DNA of 64,000 bases from Nocardia paucivorans NBRC 100373 (GTDB lineage: Bacteria > Actinomycetota > Actinomycetes > Mycobacteriales > Mycobacteriaceae). The DNA is taken from contig NZ_BAGE01000030.1 in NCBI RefSeq assembly GCF_000308675.1, positions 1 through 64,000 on the forward strand, in the 5' to 3' direction. The notes beneath the pieces are model-generated. The model had not been told where the DNA came from, did no database searches, and worked only from the letters and a program-made list of their open reading frames with translations. Below, in pieces: positions 1-11,278 of this stretch; position 1 is the first letter of the stretch; the number at the start of each line of letters is the position of its first letter. Position numbers and translations under genes: made by a program.

Positions 1-156
1 ACAGAACGCCGGGTCGACCGTGGCTCTGGGCCGATGTCGGTTGGCGCCCAATCACGCGGATTCAACCATGAACGGCGGTCGCGGCCACCTCAACGCGAGC
101 CACCATTCGAAAAACCTGTGTGCCTTGTTGTGGTCCGCAAGCGAAGTCCTGGTAGG

Positions 157-190
157 GAAGCCGCTACAAATGGGCCGGTTTTGCGGCTTC
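157..190. terminator. Hairpin downstream of glpD, possible terminator
   Basis: The arms GAAGCCGC (157-164) and GCGGCTTC (183-190) are perfectly complementary around an 18-nt loop. The element lies just past the stop codon of the leftward glpD gene, where a terminator would be expected. It has no clear U-tract on either strand, so it may only be a weak or factor-dependent site. I see no gene in bases 1-217. Confidence 0.3.
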
Positions 191-217
191 GTGGCCGTAT
201 CGCTTCGGTGTGGTGGC

Positions 218-1759
218 TTACCGCGTTTCCGATAGTGCGGCCGACGCGGCCGGGGCGGCGGCCGCGCGGTCGGCGGGAACCAGGCCGATACGGGTGCGGC
301 GGTCGAGTAGGTCGCTCGCATCCATGGCGCCCTCATTGGTTACCCCCCAGACGAACTCGGCGGCGATGACATCCACGCCTGGAGCCACGGGATCGGCGAG
401 AGCCGGATTCGTCTCGGCGAGGGCGGCAACGGCAGACGCTTCACCACCATAACGATCGATCAGGAGCCGCGGGGCGCGGATTCGGTCCCGGGCCGGACCG
501 GTGACCGCGCCGACCAGGGGGAGATCTTCGGTGCGGCAAGGGCCCGCCGCAAGACCCGCGTGTCGAATGGCGGCGTCCACGGCGTCCTCGGCCATGCGGC
601 GGTAGGTGGTGAGTTTGCCGCCGACCACGGTGACGACGCCGGCGGGTGAGAGCAGCACCGCGTGCTCGCGGGATATATCGGCGGTGCTGTCGGCCCCGGT
701 GCGCAACAGTGGGCGCAGGCCGGCGAAGGCGCCCCGGATATCGGCATGGGTCAGGGGCGCGCGGAGGACGGAATCGACGGTGTCGAGCAGGAAATCGATC
801 TCGGTGTCGGTGGGGCGCGGCTCGTCGGGGACGGGTCCGGGCGCATCCTCATCGGTGAGGCCCAGATAGACCCGGCCGTGGGCGGCCGGGAGAGCGAAGA
901 CGAAACGGCCGATGCTGCCGGGCACCGGAACGGTGAGGGCAGCGGTGAGCCCACCGAAGGACTCGGCATCGAACACCAGATGGGTGCCGCGGCTGGGACG
1001 TAGTTCGATACTCGGATCGATCCGGTCGGCCCAGACGCCGGTCGCGTTGATCACAGCCCGGGCACGCACGGTGAGGGTTTCGCCGGTACAGGTGTCGCGT
1101 AGCGACGCCGAGTCGCCGGTGACCGCGTCGGCCTCCACCCGGGTGAGCACGGACGCCCCGTAGGAGGCAGCCGTACGTGCCAGAGCGACCACCAGCCGGG
1201 CATCGTCCACCAGTTGGCCGTCCCAGGCCTGGATACCGCCACGCAGTCCGGTCCGGCGGAGGGTGGGGGCCAGTCGCAGCGCCTCGGCCGGCGACACCCG
1301 ACGGGAGCGGGGCAGATGTGCGGCCGATGTGCCGGCGGCCCGGCGCAGCAGATCGCCCGCCGCGAAACCCACTCGGGTGAGGGTGCGTTGGGTCCGCGTG
1401 ATACCTGGTAGCAGTGGAACCAGTTGGGGGAGCGGTCGCACCAGATGCGGCGCGGTGCGGGTGAGCAGAATCCCGCGTTCCACCGCACTCTCGTGGGCGA
1501 GTCCGATATGGCCGCTCGCCAGATACCGCAGACCGCCATGGACCAGCTTCGAGCTCCATCGGCTGGTGCCGAAGGCCAGATCCTGCCGTTCCACCAGGAC
1601 GGTACGCAATCGGCGGGTCGCGGCGTCGAGGGCGATACCGGCTCCGGTCACTCCACCGCCGATGACCAGCAGGTCGATGTGAGGTTCGTCGCCCAGCGCG
1701 GTCAACTCACGCTGTCGTCTGGCGGCGTTCAGGGCGGAATCGGTATGCGGTGACGACAT
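218..1759 (-). CDS. glpD: Aerobic glycerol-3-phosphate dehydrogenase (GlpD)
   Basis: This FAD-dependent enzyme oxidises sn-glycerol 3-phosphate to dihydroxyacetone phosphate and passes electrons to the quinone pool at the membrane. The N-terminal Rossmann motif VIGGGVTGAG lies at about residues 32-41, followed by the family segment SSKLVHGGLRYL. Near the C-terminus VVGGKLTTYRRMAED starts the typical C-terminal domain. The frame stays open upstream to 2212, but the ATG at 1759 gives 513 residues, close to family length, with AAAGG just upstream. It is divergent from a flavoprotein and a diacylglycerol kinase homologue, the arrangement of M. tuberculosis glpD1-Rv2251-Rv2252, although the TetR gene found there (Rv2250c) is missing. 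The family call is secure; the physiological electron acceptor is inferred. Confidence 0.93.
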   Translation of the reverse strand: MSSPHTDSALNAARRQRELTALGDEPHIDLLVIGGGVTGAGIALDAATRRLRTVLVERQDLAFGTSRWSSKLVHGGLRYLASGHIGLAHESAVERGILLTRTAPHLVRPLPQLVPLLPGITRTQRTLTRVGFAAGDLLRRAAGTSAAHLPRSRRVSPAEALRLAPTLRRTGLRGGIQAWDGQLVDDARLVVALARTAASYGASVLTRVEADAVTGDSASLRDTCTGETLTVRARAVINATGVWADRIDPSIELRPSRGTHLVFDAESFGGLTAALTVPVPGSIGRFVFALPAAHGRVYLGLTDEDAPGPVPDEPRPTDTEIDFLLDTVDSVLRAPLTHADIRGAFAGLRPLLRTGADSTADISREHAVLLSPAGVVTVVGGKLTTYRRMAEDAVDAAIRHAGLAAGPCRTEDLPLVGAVTGPARDRIRAPRLLIDRYGGEASAVAALAETNPALADPVAPGVDVIAAEFVWGVTNEGAMDASDLLDRRTRIGLVPADRAAAAPAASAALSETR

Positions 1760-2113
1760 CGTCTCGGCCTTTCCCGGGCCGTCGGCCCGCCTTCCGGATA
1801 CGAGCGCTTCCCTTATGCGGACGGGGACCTTCGTGGTCCGCGCCTTCGAGTCTGCCTCGTCGATATCCGATGGCGATGGAACCGAGGAACAGGTGACGTT
1901 CGTCGCAGTGCGCGGGTATCGGCCCGCCTGCGTCGACCTGCCCGAAATGTCGCTTTCATCCGCGGAGCAAACGGAGAGCGCATCCAAGTCGCGGACCCGG
2001 TTGGTTATGGTGACCGTGCTGGTAGATGCGGTGCGAGCATCGGATCGTGGCCGTTGGGCGCGTCCGGCCGCCCGGTGTGCGCACCGAGTGCCACACTGGG
2101 GCCCGTGAACCGG
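1760..2113. promoter_or_regulatory. Divergent intergenic region between glpD and the flavoprotein gene
   Basis: About 350 bp separate the two divergent start sites and should hold both promoters. A possible rightward promoter is TTGGTT at 2001-2006 and TAGATG at 2023-2028 with a 16-bp spacer. I found no clear operator. The open frames here are upstream extensions of the flanking genes and do not look coding. Confidence 0.3.
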
Positions 2114-3754
2114 ATGTGGCAACCTGCCGGCATCGACCCCACCGCAAATCCCCCCGCAGGTCGGGTCGCACCCGATATGGTGTGGGATGCCTGGGGTGTC
2201 CCCGAAGGGCATGCCCCGCTATCGGAGCGGATTCGCGGCCTGCTGACGCAGGTCTTCGGAATCTCCGGCGAGCCGGCGGCTCATCGTGATGAGGGCGATG
2301 TGCCGCTGCGCTCGTCGGAGCTTTCCGCCGACCACCGCGCCGGCCTGAGCACGGTGGTCGGCGTCGACCGGGTATCCACCGAGCATCGCGACAGACTGCG
2401 ACACGCGGGCGGTAAGAGCACCCTCGATCTGCTGCGCCGTCGCGCCGAGGGTCCGCAGGACGCACCGGACGCCGTTGTCTTCCCCGCCGACCACGACCAG
2501 GTGGCGGCGGTGCTCACCTATTGCGCCGACCACGAGATAGCGGTGGTTCCGTTCGGCGGCGGCACCAGCGTGGTGGGCGGCCTCGATCCGGTGCGTGGCC
2601 GTTTCACGGCGGTGATCTCCCTGGATCTGCGTGGGTTGAACGAGCTGCTCGCGGTCGACCCGGTGAGCCGGACCGCCACCTTCGGCGCGGGTGTCACCGG
2701 ACCGCGTGCCGAGGGGCTGCTGGCCGAACACGGTCTGTCGTTGGGGCATTTCCCGCAAAGTTTCGAATTCGCCAGTATCGGGGGGTTCGCCGCCACTCGC
2801 TCGTCGGGACAGGCCTCGTTCGGATACGGGCGGTTCGACGATATGGTGCAGCGTCTGCGTATCGCGACCCCCACCGGGACGGTGACCGTGGGCCGCGCGC
2901 CCGCCTCGGCGGCCGGTCCGGATCTGCGCGAGCTGTTCCTCGGTTCCGAGGGCACGCTCGGGGTGATCACGGAGGTGACCGTGCGGGTTCATCCGATCCC
3001 GGAGGACACCCATTACGAGGCGTGGACGTTTCCGGATTTCGACACCGGGGTCGCGGCGCTGCGCGCGTTGGTGGGATCCGGTGCCACGCCGACCGTCCTG
3101 CGTCTGTCCGACGAGGCCGAAACCGCGCTCAACCTGGCCCGCGCCGCGGATATCGGCGGCCCGGCGGTCGGCGGCTGCCTGGCGGTGACGACCTTCGAGG
3201 GCGCGCGGGCGCATATCGCGGCCCGGAGTTCCGAGGCGGCGGCCGTGTTGCGCGCCGCGGGCGGCGCCTCGTTGGGGCCGGAACCCGCACGACAGTGGGA
3301 ACACGGTCGGTTCGCCGCCCCCTACCTGCGTGATGCCCTCCTGGATGTGGGGGTGCTGTGCGAAACCCTGGAGACCGCCGGCTACTGGAGTGTGTTACCC
3401 GAGCTGAAGGCGAAGGTCACCGCCGCGCTGGTGGACCGGCTCACCGTCGGGGCTACACCCGCGTTGGTGATGTGCCATATATCACACACCTATCCGGCGG
3501 GAGCCTCCCTGTACTTCACCGTGGTCGCGGTGATGGGCGACGATCCGATCGCACGGTGGCAGGCGGCCAAACGAGCCGCGGGCGACGCCATCATGGCCGC
3601 CGGCGGAACCATCACCCACCATCACGCCGTCGGCGCCGACCACCGGGACTGGCTCCCCCAGGAAATCGGTGAGTTGGGCGTTCGGGTGCTCCGCGCGGTG
3701 AAACGCGAAATCGACCCGGTAGGCATCCTCAACCCGGGCACACTGTTGCCATGA
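2114..3754 (+). CDS. FAD-binding oxidase, alkyl-DHAP-synthase-like
   Basis: This is a two-domain flavoprotein of the vanillyl-alcohol-oxidase superfamily. The FAD-binding half shows VVPFGGGTSVVGGLDP and the region FPQSFEFASIGGFAATRSSG. The C-terminal cap has ITHHHAVG, the triple-histidine motif used by alkyl-dihydroxyacetonephosphate synthases, and ends in the usual PVGILNPGTLLP. Homologues include M. tuberculosis Rv2251. Substrate and product are not known; ether-lipid synthesis is only a suggestion from the histidine motif and the adjoining glpD and lipid kinase genes. The start is uncertain: GTG 2105, ATG 2114 and ATG 2177 are in frame. ATG 2177 begins right at the conserved WDAWG motif and would give 525 residues. 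The stop overlaps the next gene by 4 bp, so the two are co-translated. Confidence 0.85.
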   Translation: MWQPAGIDPTANPPAGRVAPDMVWDAWGVPEGHAPLSERIRGLLTQVFGISGEPAAHRDEGDVPLRSSELSADHRAGLSTVVGVDRVSTEHRDRLRHAGGKSTLDLLRRRAEGPQDAPDAVVFPADHDQVAAVLTYCADHEIAVVPFGGGTSVVGGLDPVRGRFTAVISLDLRGLNELLAVDPVSRTATFGAGVTGPRAEGLLAEHGLSLGHFPQSFEFASIGGFAATRSSGQASFGYGRFDDMVQRLRIATPTGTVTVGRAPASAAGPDLRELFLGSEGTLGVITEVTVRVHPIPEDTHYEAWTFPDFDTGVAALRALVGSGATPTVLRLSDEAETALNLARAADIGGPAVGGCLAVTTFEGARAHIAARSSEAAAVLRAAGGASLGPEPARQWEHGRFAAPYLRDALLDVGVLCETLETAGYWSVLPELKAKVTAALVDRLTVGATPALVMCHISHTYPAGASLYFTVVAVMGDDPIARWQAAKRAAGDAIMAAGGTITHHHAVGADHRDWLPQEIGELGVRVLRAVKREIDPVGILNPGTLLP

Positions 3755-4728
3755 CCGAGCCGCAGCGGGGCGCGGTACGCGCCGCCACCATGGTGACGAA
3801 CCCGATGGCCGGGCACGGTCGGGGTCGCGATACCGCGGCGTCCGTCGCGGCCCGCCTGATCGAGCGCGGTATCGAGGTCGGCGAGGTGCACGGTTCATCG
3901 GTGGCCGAGACCCTGGCGCGGCTGCGTGAGAATCTCGTCGGCTCCCACCCGGACGTCGTGGTCTGCGTCGGCGGCGACGGCATGGTCTCGGTCATTCTGG
4001 ACGGACTCGCCCACGGCGGGATTCCGTTGGCGCTGGTGCCCTGCGGCACCGGCAATGATCTGGCGCGCGAATTCGGCATCCCCGACGACGATCCGGTCGC
4101 CGCCGCCGATCTGGTGCTCGACGGTCGAGTGCGCGATATTGATCTGGGACTCATAGAATTCGAGCGTTTCGGCTCGGGGATCGGCGCCGATCGCCCTTCT
4201 GCGGGCGATACCGGCTCCATGTGGTTCGCGACCGTCGCCGCGACAGGCTTCGATGCCCGGGTCACCCTGCGCGCCAACCGAATGCGCCGTCCGCACGGTT
4301 CGCTGCGCTACAGCCTCGCCGCGCTCGTCGAACTCGTTCACGGCACCACGGTGCCGTATCACATCGAGCTTTCTCATCGCGGCGTGGCGCAGGCGACGAT
4401 CCTGGACACCGAAGCGGTGATGGTGGCGGTGGGCAATACCGGCACCTATGGCGGGGGTATGCGGATCTGCCCCGATGCCGTCGTCGACGACGGGCAATTG
4501 GAGGTCACCGTGGTCGGGGCGGTATCGCGTCCGGAGATGTTGCGATTGTTGCCCGCTTTGGCCTCGGGCCGGCGGGTCGATCATCCGGCCGTCACCCGCT
4601 ATCGCGCCGAATGGTTGCGGCTCGACTCTCCGGGGGCTCCGGTCACCGCGGACGGTGAACCCGCGGGCACCTTGCCGGTGACGATGCGCAGCGTGCCCAG
4701 GGCACTGTCGTTGTTGGTCCCCTCCTGA
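3751..4728 (+). CDS. Diacylglycerol kinase-like lipid kinase (DgkB/YegS type)
   Basis: The 325-residue protein has the DAGK catalytic fold. VTNPMAGHGRGRD near residue 15 is the N-terminal nucleotide-binding strand, CVGGDGMVS near residue 72 is the GGDGT-type motif, and PCGTGNDLAREFG near residue 97 is the conserved loop after it. The family phosphorylates diacylglycerol or related lipids with ATP at the inner face of the membrane. The ATG overlaps the flavoprotein stop codon (ATGA), and the same pair occurs as Rv2251-Rv2252 in M. tuberculosis, where the kinase has been linked to phosphatidylinositol mannoside metabolism. The lipid substrate cannot be read from the sequence. Confidence 0.88.
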   Translation: MTEPQRGAVRAATMVTNPMAGHGRGRDTAASVAARLIERGIEVGEVHGSSVAETLARLRENLVGSHPDVVVCVGGDGMVSVILDGLAHGGIPLALVPCGTGNDLAREFGIPDDDPVAAADLVLDGRVRDIDLGLIEFERFGSGIGADRPSAGDTGSMWFATVAATGFDARVTLRANRMRRPHGSLRYSLAALVELVHGTTVPYHIELSHRGVAQATILDTEAVMVAVGNTGTYGGGMRICPDAVVDDGQLEVTVVGAVSRPEMLRLLPALASGRRVDHPAVTRYRAEWLRLDSPGAPVTADGEPAGTLPVTMRSVPRALSLLVPS

Positions 4729-4730
4729 GG

Positions 4731-4749
4731 GTGGGCCTCGGTGGCCCAC
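4731..4749. terminator. Hairpin between convergent genes, likely bidirectional terminator
   Basis: GTGGGCC (4731-4737) and GGCCCAC (4743-4749) form a perfect 7-bp stem with loop TCGGT. It sits in the 34-bp gap between two convergent genes, where a shared terminator is expected. There is no T-tract, so termination strength is uncertain. Confidence 0.45.
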
Positions 4750-4762
4750 ATCGCCGTAGCCG

Positions 4763-5476
4763 TCAGGCGGCGAAGCGTATGCGCCGCACCCGGTCCATAC
4801 CGGAGCGGTCGATCACGATCACCGAGGCCGGTTCCGGACACAGCCGTTGCCCCCGGTCGACGGCGGTCAGTAGGCGATTCCACCGAGAACAGTGCCGGCG
4901 GAACGAGATTCCCCCGACCCGTCGCCCCCGAGCGAACTGTCCGGCCCGGGCGATGGCGGCGGGCACATCGAGCAGAATCATGTGGAACTCGCGTCCGTGC
5001 CGGGTGGCCCACCGGCCCAGCAGACGGCGGGACCAGCCGTAGGTGGCACAGTCGTGGATCACCACCGGACCGGTGTGGTCGCGTAGCGCCGAGCGGATGC
5101 GAGCGAAATGCGCGAGGTGCACGACCGGCCGCCACAGCGGATAGGGCAGCCGGTGCAGCCGATGTCGCCAGGTGTTGCGGACATGATTGGAGTCGAGCAC
5201 GAGCGTGTCGTCGGGGCCGTTCGGTGGCTCTTCGGCCTCGGCCGGGGAGCGGAACAGTCGGTGCAGCGCGGTGCTCTTGCCCGCGCCCGGGATACCGGCG
5301 AACAACAGTGCAGCCGTGCTCGGATAGCGCAGTTCCCGCACGTCACCGATATCGCGACCGCGTAGCTCGTGTCGTCCCTCCGGTCGGATGATCTCCGAAT
5401 CGGGTTGGCCCAGACCGTGTTCGGGTGGATCCAGTGGTGCGGTATCGAGAGGTGGACTCACCTTCCCAGATTCCAC
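4763..5476 (-). CDS. P-loop ATPase/kinase, zeta-toxin-like fold
   Basis: The 237-residue protein carries a clear Walker A motif, FAGIPGAGKSTALHRLF, at about residues 60-76. VVIHDCATYGWSRRLL follows at about residues 140-155, then a basic region rich in arginine. The layout (P-loop, LDSNHVRN segment, later arginines) fits small-molecule kinases of the AAA_33/zeta-toxin group. Homologues are common in mycolic-acid actinobacteria as unannotated ATP-binding proteins. It faces the lipid kinase gene and has no obvious antitoxin beside it, so toxin activity is not supported. Substrate unknown. Confidence 0.7.
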   Translation of the reverse strand: MESGKVSPPLDTAPLDPPEHGLGQPDSEIIRPEGRHELRGRDIGDVRELRYPSTAALLFAGIPGAGKSTALHRLFRSPAEAEEPPNGPDDTLVLDSNHVRNTWRHRLHRLPYPLWRPVVHLAHFARIRSALRDHTGPVVIHDCATYGWSRRLLGRWATRHGREFHMILLDVPAAIARAGQFARGRRVGGISFRRHCSRWNRLLTAVDRGQRLCPEPASVIVIDRSGMDRVRRIRFAA

Positions 5477-5570
5477 AGTGCCCGTGCTTTCGGCAAGGTC
5501 GAAGCGGCAAGCTGAGAATTACTTGTGGATTCGGGCCGACGGCGGCGATCGATTGTAGGCTTACCTCGTG

Positions 5571-5613
5571 GGCGGTGTTCTTCGATGTCCCTCATCCATC
5601 GAAGAGCACCGCC
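5571..5613 (+). promoter_or_regulatory. Strong 17-bp hairpin in the valS leader
   Basis: GGCGGTGTTCTTCGATG (5571-5587) pairs with CATCGAAGAGCACCGCC (5597-5613) over 17 bp, with one G-U pair and a 9-nt loop. It ends 87 nt before the valS start. It does not look like a T-box (no recognisable T-box sequence), and no T-tract follows it, so it is not a simple intrinsic terminator. It could be a regulatory hairpin, an RNase site or a terminator for upstream transcription. Confidence 0.5.
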
Positions 5614-5700
5614 TGCGTCGTGTCGAAGGCCGGGCCCGTGGTCACGGGTAGGACGGCAACCCTGCGGCGACCCTCCTGCGCCTACCACTAGAATCGCGGC

Positions 5701-8375
<2,675 letters not shown>

Positions 8376-8379
<4 letters not shown>

Positions 8380-9839
8380 ACGATCCGCGAGGCAACCGCG
8401 AACCGGAGCCACAGCACGGGACGGGCGCTCGCCTCGGTAGCGGTCCGTCGCCGGTGGATCTGGCGGAGATGGCGCTGGTCGAGGCCGAACTCGACCAACG
8501 CTGGCCGGAAACCAAGATCGAGCCGTCGCTCACCCGGATCGCCACCCTGATGGACGTGCTGGGGCATCCCCAACACGGTTATCCGGCCATCCATATCGCC
8601 GGCACCAATGGCAAGACGTCGGTCTCCCGGATGATCGACGCCCTGCTCACCGCCCTGCATCGCCGGACCGGACGGTTTACCAGCCCGCATCTGCAGTTGG
8701 CGACCGAACGGATCAGCATCGATAACGCGCCCATCTCCCCGGCCCGCTATGTGGAGCTCTATCGGGAACTGCAGCCGTATATCGAGATGATCGATCAGCA
8801 GTCGATCGCGGCGGGCGGGCCGGCATTGAGCAAGTTCGAGGTGCTCACCGCCATGGCCTACGCCGAGTTCGCGGAGGCCCCGGTGGATGTCGCGGTGGTG
8901 GAGACGGGGATGGGTGGTGCCTGGGACGCCACCAATGTCATCGACGGGCAGGTTGCGGTGATCACCCGGATCGGCCTCGACCACACCGAGTACCTGGGCT
9001 CGGACCTGGCCTCCATCGCCAAGGAGAAGGCGGGCATCATCAAGCCCCCCGCCGACAGCCTGGTGCCGGTGGACACCGTGGCGGTGCTCGGCGAACAGGA
9101 CCCCGAGGTCATGGATGTGCTGTTGCGGCGCGCGGTGGAGGTCGACGCGTCGGTGGCCCGGGCGGGTTCGGAGTTCCGGGTCCTGGCCCGCCGGACCGCG
9201 GTCGGCGGCCAGCAGCTGGAACTGCAGGGTCTCGGCGGAGTGTACGACGAGATCTTCCTACCGCTGCACGGTGAGCATCAGGCCCATAATGCGGCGCTCG
9301 CCCTGGCCGCGGTGGAGGCGTTCTTCGGTGCGGGTATCGACCGGCAGTTGGACATCGATGCGATCCGAGCCGGTTTCGCCGCCGTGACCAGTCCGGGCCG
9401 GATGGAACGGATGCGCAGCGCGCCCACCATCTTCATCGACGCCGCGCACAACCCCGCCGGGGCGCAGGCGCTGGCCGCGACGCTGACCGCCGAGTTCGAT
9501 TTCCGCAAGCTGGTGGGTGTGGTATCGGTCCTGTCCGACAAGGACGCGGCGGGAATACTGGCCCCCCTGGAATCGGTATTCGACGAGATCGTCGTCACCG
9601 ATAACGGTTCTCCGCGTGCCATGGATGTGGAGCAACTCGCCAACCTGGCCGTTCAGCGTTTCGGCGACGAGCGGGTGGTGACCGCCTCCACTCTGCCCGA
9701 CGCGCTGGAAACCGCCATCGCACTGGCCGAAGAGGTCGGGGAACCGGGCGAGACCATCTCCGGCGCGGGAATCGTGGTGACCGGTTCGGTGGTGACCGCG
9801 GGAGCCGCCCGCGCCCTCTTCGGCAAGGCCCCGGCATGA
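8376..9839 (+). CDS. folC: Bifunctional dihydrofolate/folylpolyglutamate synthase
   Basis: This Mur-ligase-type enzyme adds glutamate to dihydropteroate and to tetrahydrofolates with ATP. The P-loop [18 protein letters not shown] is at about residues 71-88, and [14 protein letters not shown] follows as the conserved omega-loop region. [17 protein letters not shown] and [14 protein letters not shown] are the usual metal and substrate segments, and [14 protein letters not shown] marks the C-terminal domain. The GTG start overlaps the valS stop (GTGA), indicating translational coupling. The protein is 487 residues, with about 20 extra charged residues at the N-terminus. Confidence 0.97.
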
Positions 9840-9918
9840 GCATGAGCGGTCGACGCCCGGAGACGGTAGCGCAGTGTGATCACGGAGGGCGCCCGGGAGT
9901 GCCGCGGAAGGACACAGC

Positions 9919-10332
9919 ATGAGTGGAGCTCAGGACGACCCCGCGGCTCGGCCGGCACCGCCCGATCCCTGGAAGGGGTTGCGCGGCGTTATGGCGGGCG
10001 CACTGGTACTCGAGGCCATTACGGTGCTGCTGGCCTTGCCGGTGGTCGCCGACCTCGGCGGTGGACTGAGTTGGCTATCCTCCGGCTATCTGGTTTCGGT
10101 GGCGTTGGTGATGGTCGCGGGCGCCGGATTGCAGCGCCGGTCGTGGGCCATTCCGTTCAATCTCGGTATGCAGGTGCCGGTGCTGCTCGGCGGGTTCTTC
10201 CATCTGTCCATCGTGGTGATCGGGGTGGTGTTCATCGGGGTGTGGGCCTTCATCCTACTGTTGCGCGCGGATGTGCGGCGGCGCATGGAGCAGGGCACAC
10301 TGCCCGCGCAGCGGATGCGGGACCGCTCGTAG
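9919..10332 (+). CDS. DUF4233 integral membrane protein
   Basis: This 137-residue protein has about four hydrophobic segments: residues 24-45, 50-68, 76-93 and 97-118. A polar, proline-rich N-terminus (PAARPAPPDPWKGLRG) precedes them and a basic tail follows. It matches the DUF4233 family, which sits between folC and ndk across Mycobacteriales (M. tuberculosis Rv2446c). No enzymatic motif is visible. The fixed neighbourhood hints at a role tied to nucleotide or folate metabolism, but the function is unknown. Confidence 0.85.
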   Translation: MSGAQDDPAARPAPPDPWKGLRGVMAGALVLEAITVLLALPVVADLGGGLSWLSSGYLVSVALVMVAGAGLQRRSWAIPFNLGMQVPVLLGGFFHLSIVVIGVVFIGVWAFILLLRADVRRRMEQGTLPAQRMRDRS

Positions 10333-10376
10333 ACGGGCGGTGCGGCCGGTTCGGTCGCGCCCGATAAGCTGGCGCC

Positions 10377-10793
10377 GTGACAGAGCAGACATTGATGCTG
10401 ATCAAACCCGACGGTGTCGAGCGCGGCCTGGTCGGTGAGGTGCTGAGCCGGGTCGAGCGCAAGGGCCTGAGGATCGCCGCCCTGGAGTTGAAGCAGGTCA
10501 CCCCGGAGTTGGCGGGCGAACACTACGCCGAGCACGCCGACAAGCCGTTCTACGGTTCGCTGATCGAATTCATCACTTCCGGTCCGGTGGTGGCCGCGGT
10601 CCTGGAGGGTCCGCGCGCCATTGCCGCGTTCCGACAGGTGGCCGGTGGTACCGATCCGGTGGAGAAGGCGGTACCGGGCAGTATCCGCGGTGATCTGGCC
10701 CTGGAAACCCAGTCCAACCTGGTGCACGGCTCGGATTCCCCGGATTCGGCCAAGCGCGAGATCGCGCTCTGGTTCCCCGATTTTCCGCTCTGA
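10377..10793 (+). CDS. ndk: Nucleoside diphosphate kinase
   Basis: NDK transfers the gamma phosphate of ATP to nucleoside diphosphates through a phosphohistidine. The 138-residue protein shows [18 protein letters not shown] at the N-terminus, [21 protein letters not shown] in the middle, and [22 protein letters not shown], in which the His of VHGSD is the catalytic residue. Translation starts at GTG 10377. It lies upstream of rne in the conserved block. A distant NDK-like protein is encoded at 30924-31955. Confidence 0.97.
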   Translation: MTEQTLMLIKPDGVERGLVGEVLSRVERKGLRIAALELKQVTPELAGEHYAEHADKPFYGSLIEFITSGPVVAAVLEGPRAIAAFRQVAGGTDPVEKAVPGSIRGDLALETQSNLVHGSDSPDSAKREIALWFPDFPL

Positions 10794-11278
10794 TCCGGCC
10801 CGTCTCCTCGGAGCGTACGGGCGGGTGCCCTGCCCGGTCGTATCGTGCGGCGGCCATCGGTCACCGGGTGCGGTCACGGCCTTTCATTCGCTCGGTTACA
10901 CCCCGATGGGCGGGTGGTCCACAGCGCCGGTGGCGAACATCGGGCGCACTGTGTGGGATACTGGCAAGTGGTTGCGATCGGTAACGGTCGCGATCGGATG
11001 ACACTTTGCGGGGCGATGCCGCCATCGCTGCCGCGGATCGATAGCCGGGATACTGGGCCGTCGTCCGCCTCGGCGCGCTGGATGAGCGCACGTGCCGCGG
11101 AGTTCAGCCATAGCCAGGCGCCGCGTGCCCAGTTGGCCCGACCGAGGTTCGACAGAGACGACCGGGCACGCGGGGCGAGACCATTGTTCTCGCGCAACCG
11201 CGCGAGGCGGACGGAAAGCGCCCCCGCGACGGCCGCGTCACTCTTCGAGGGACGCGCCCGGGGGTCCGAGGAGACTTC
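10794..11278 (+). promoter_or_regulatory. Long ndk-rne intergenic region, probable rne leader
   Basis: This 485-bp stretch holds no convincing gene. It includes TGTGTGGGATACTGG near 10950, which resembles an extended -10 element (TGGGATACT), and a direct repeat of GCGATCGG near 10974-10998. The position suggests a long 5' leader for rne, which in mycobacteria and enterobacteria is used for feedback control by RNase E. That role is inference here. Confidence 0.35.

Noticed and set aside
4763..5476. Zeta-toxin/antitoxin system
   Set aside because: The P-loop fits the fold, but no epsilon-type antitoxin lies next to it, and related genes in this group occur alone.
5500..5700. T-box riboswitch before valS
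   Set aside because: No T-box consensus, specifier loop or terminator/antiterminator pair was found; only a single hairpin.
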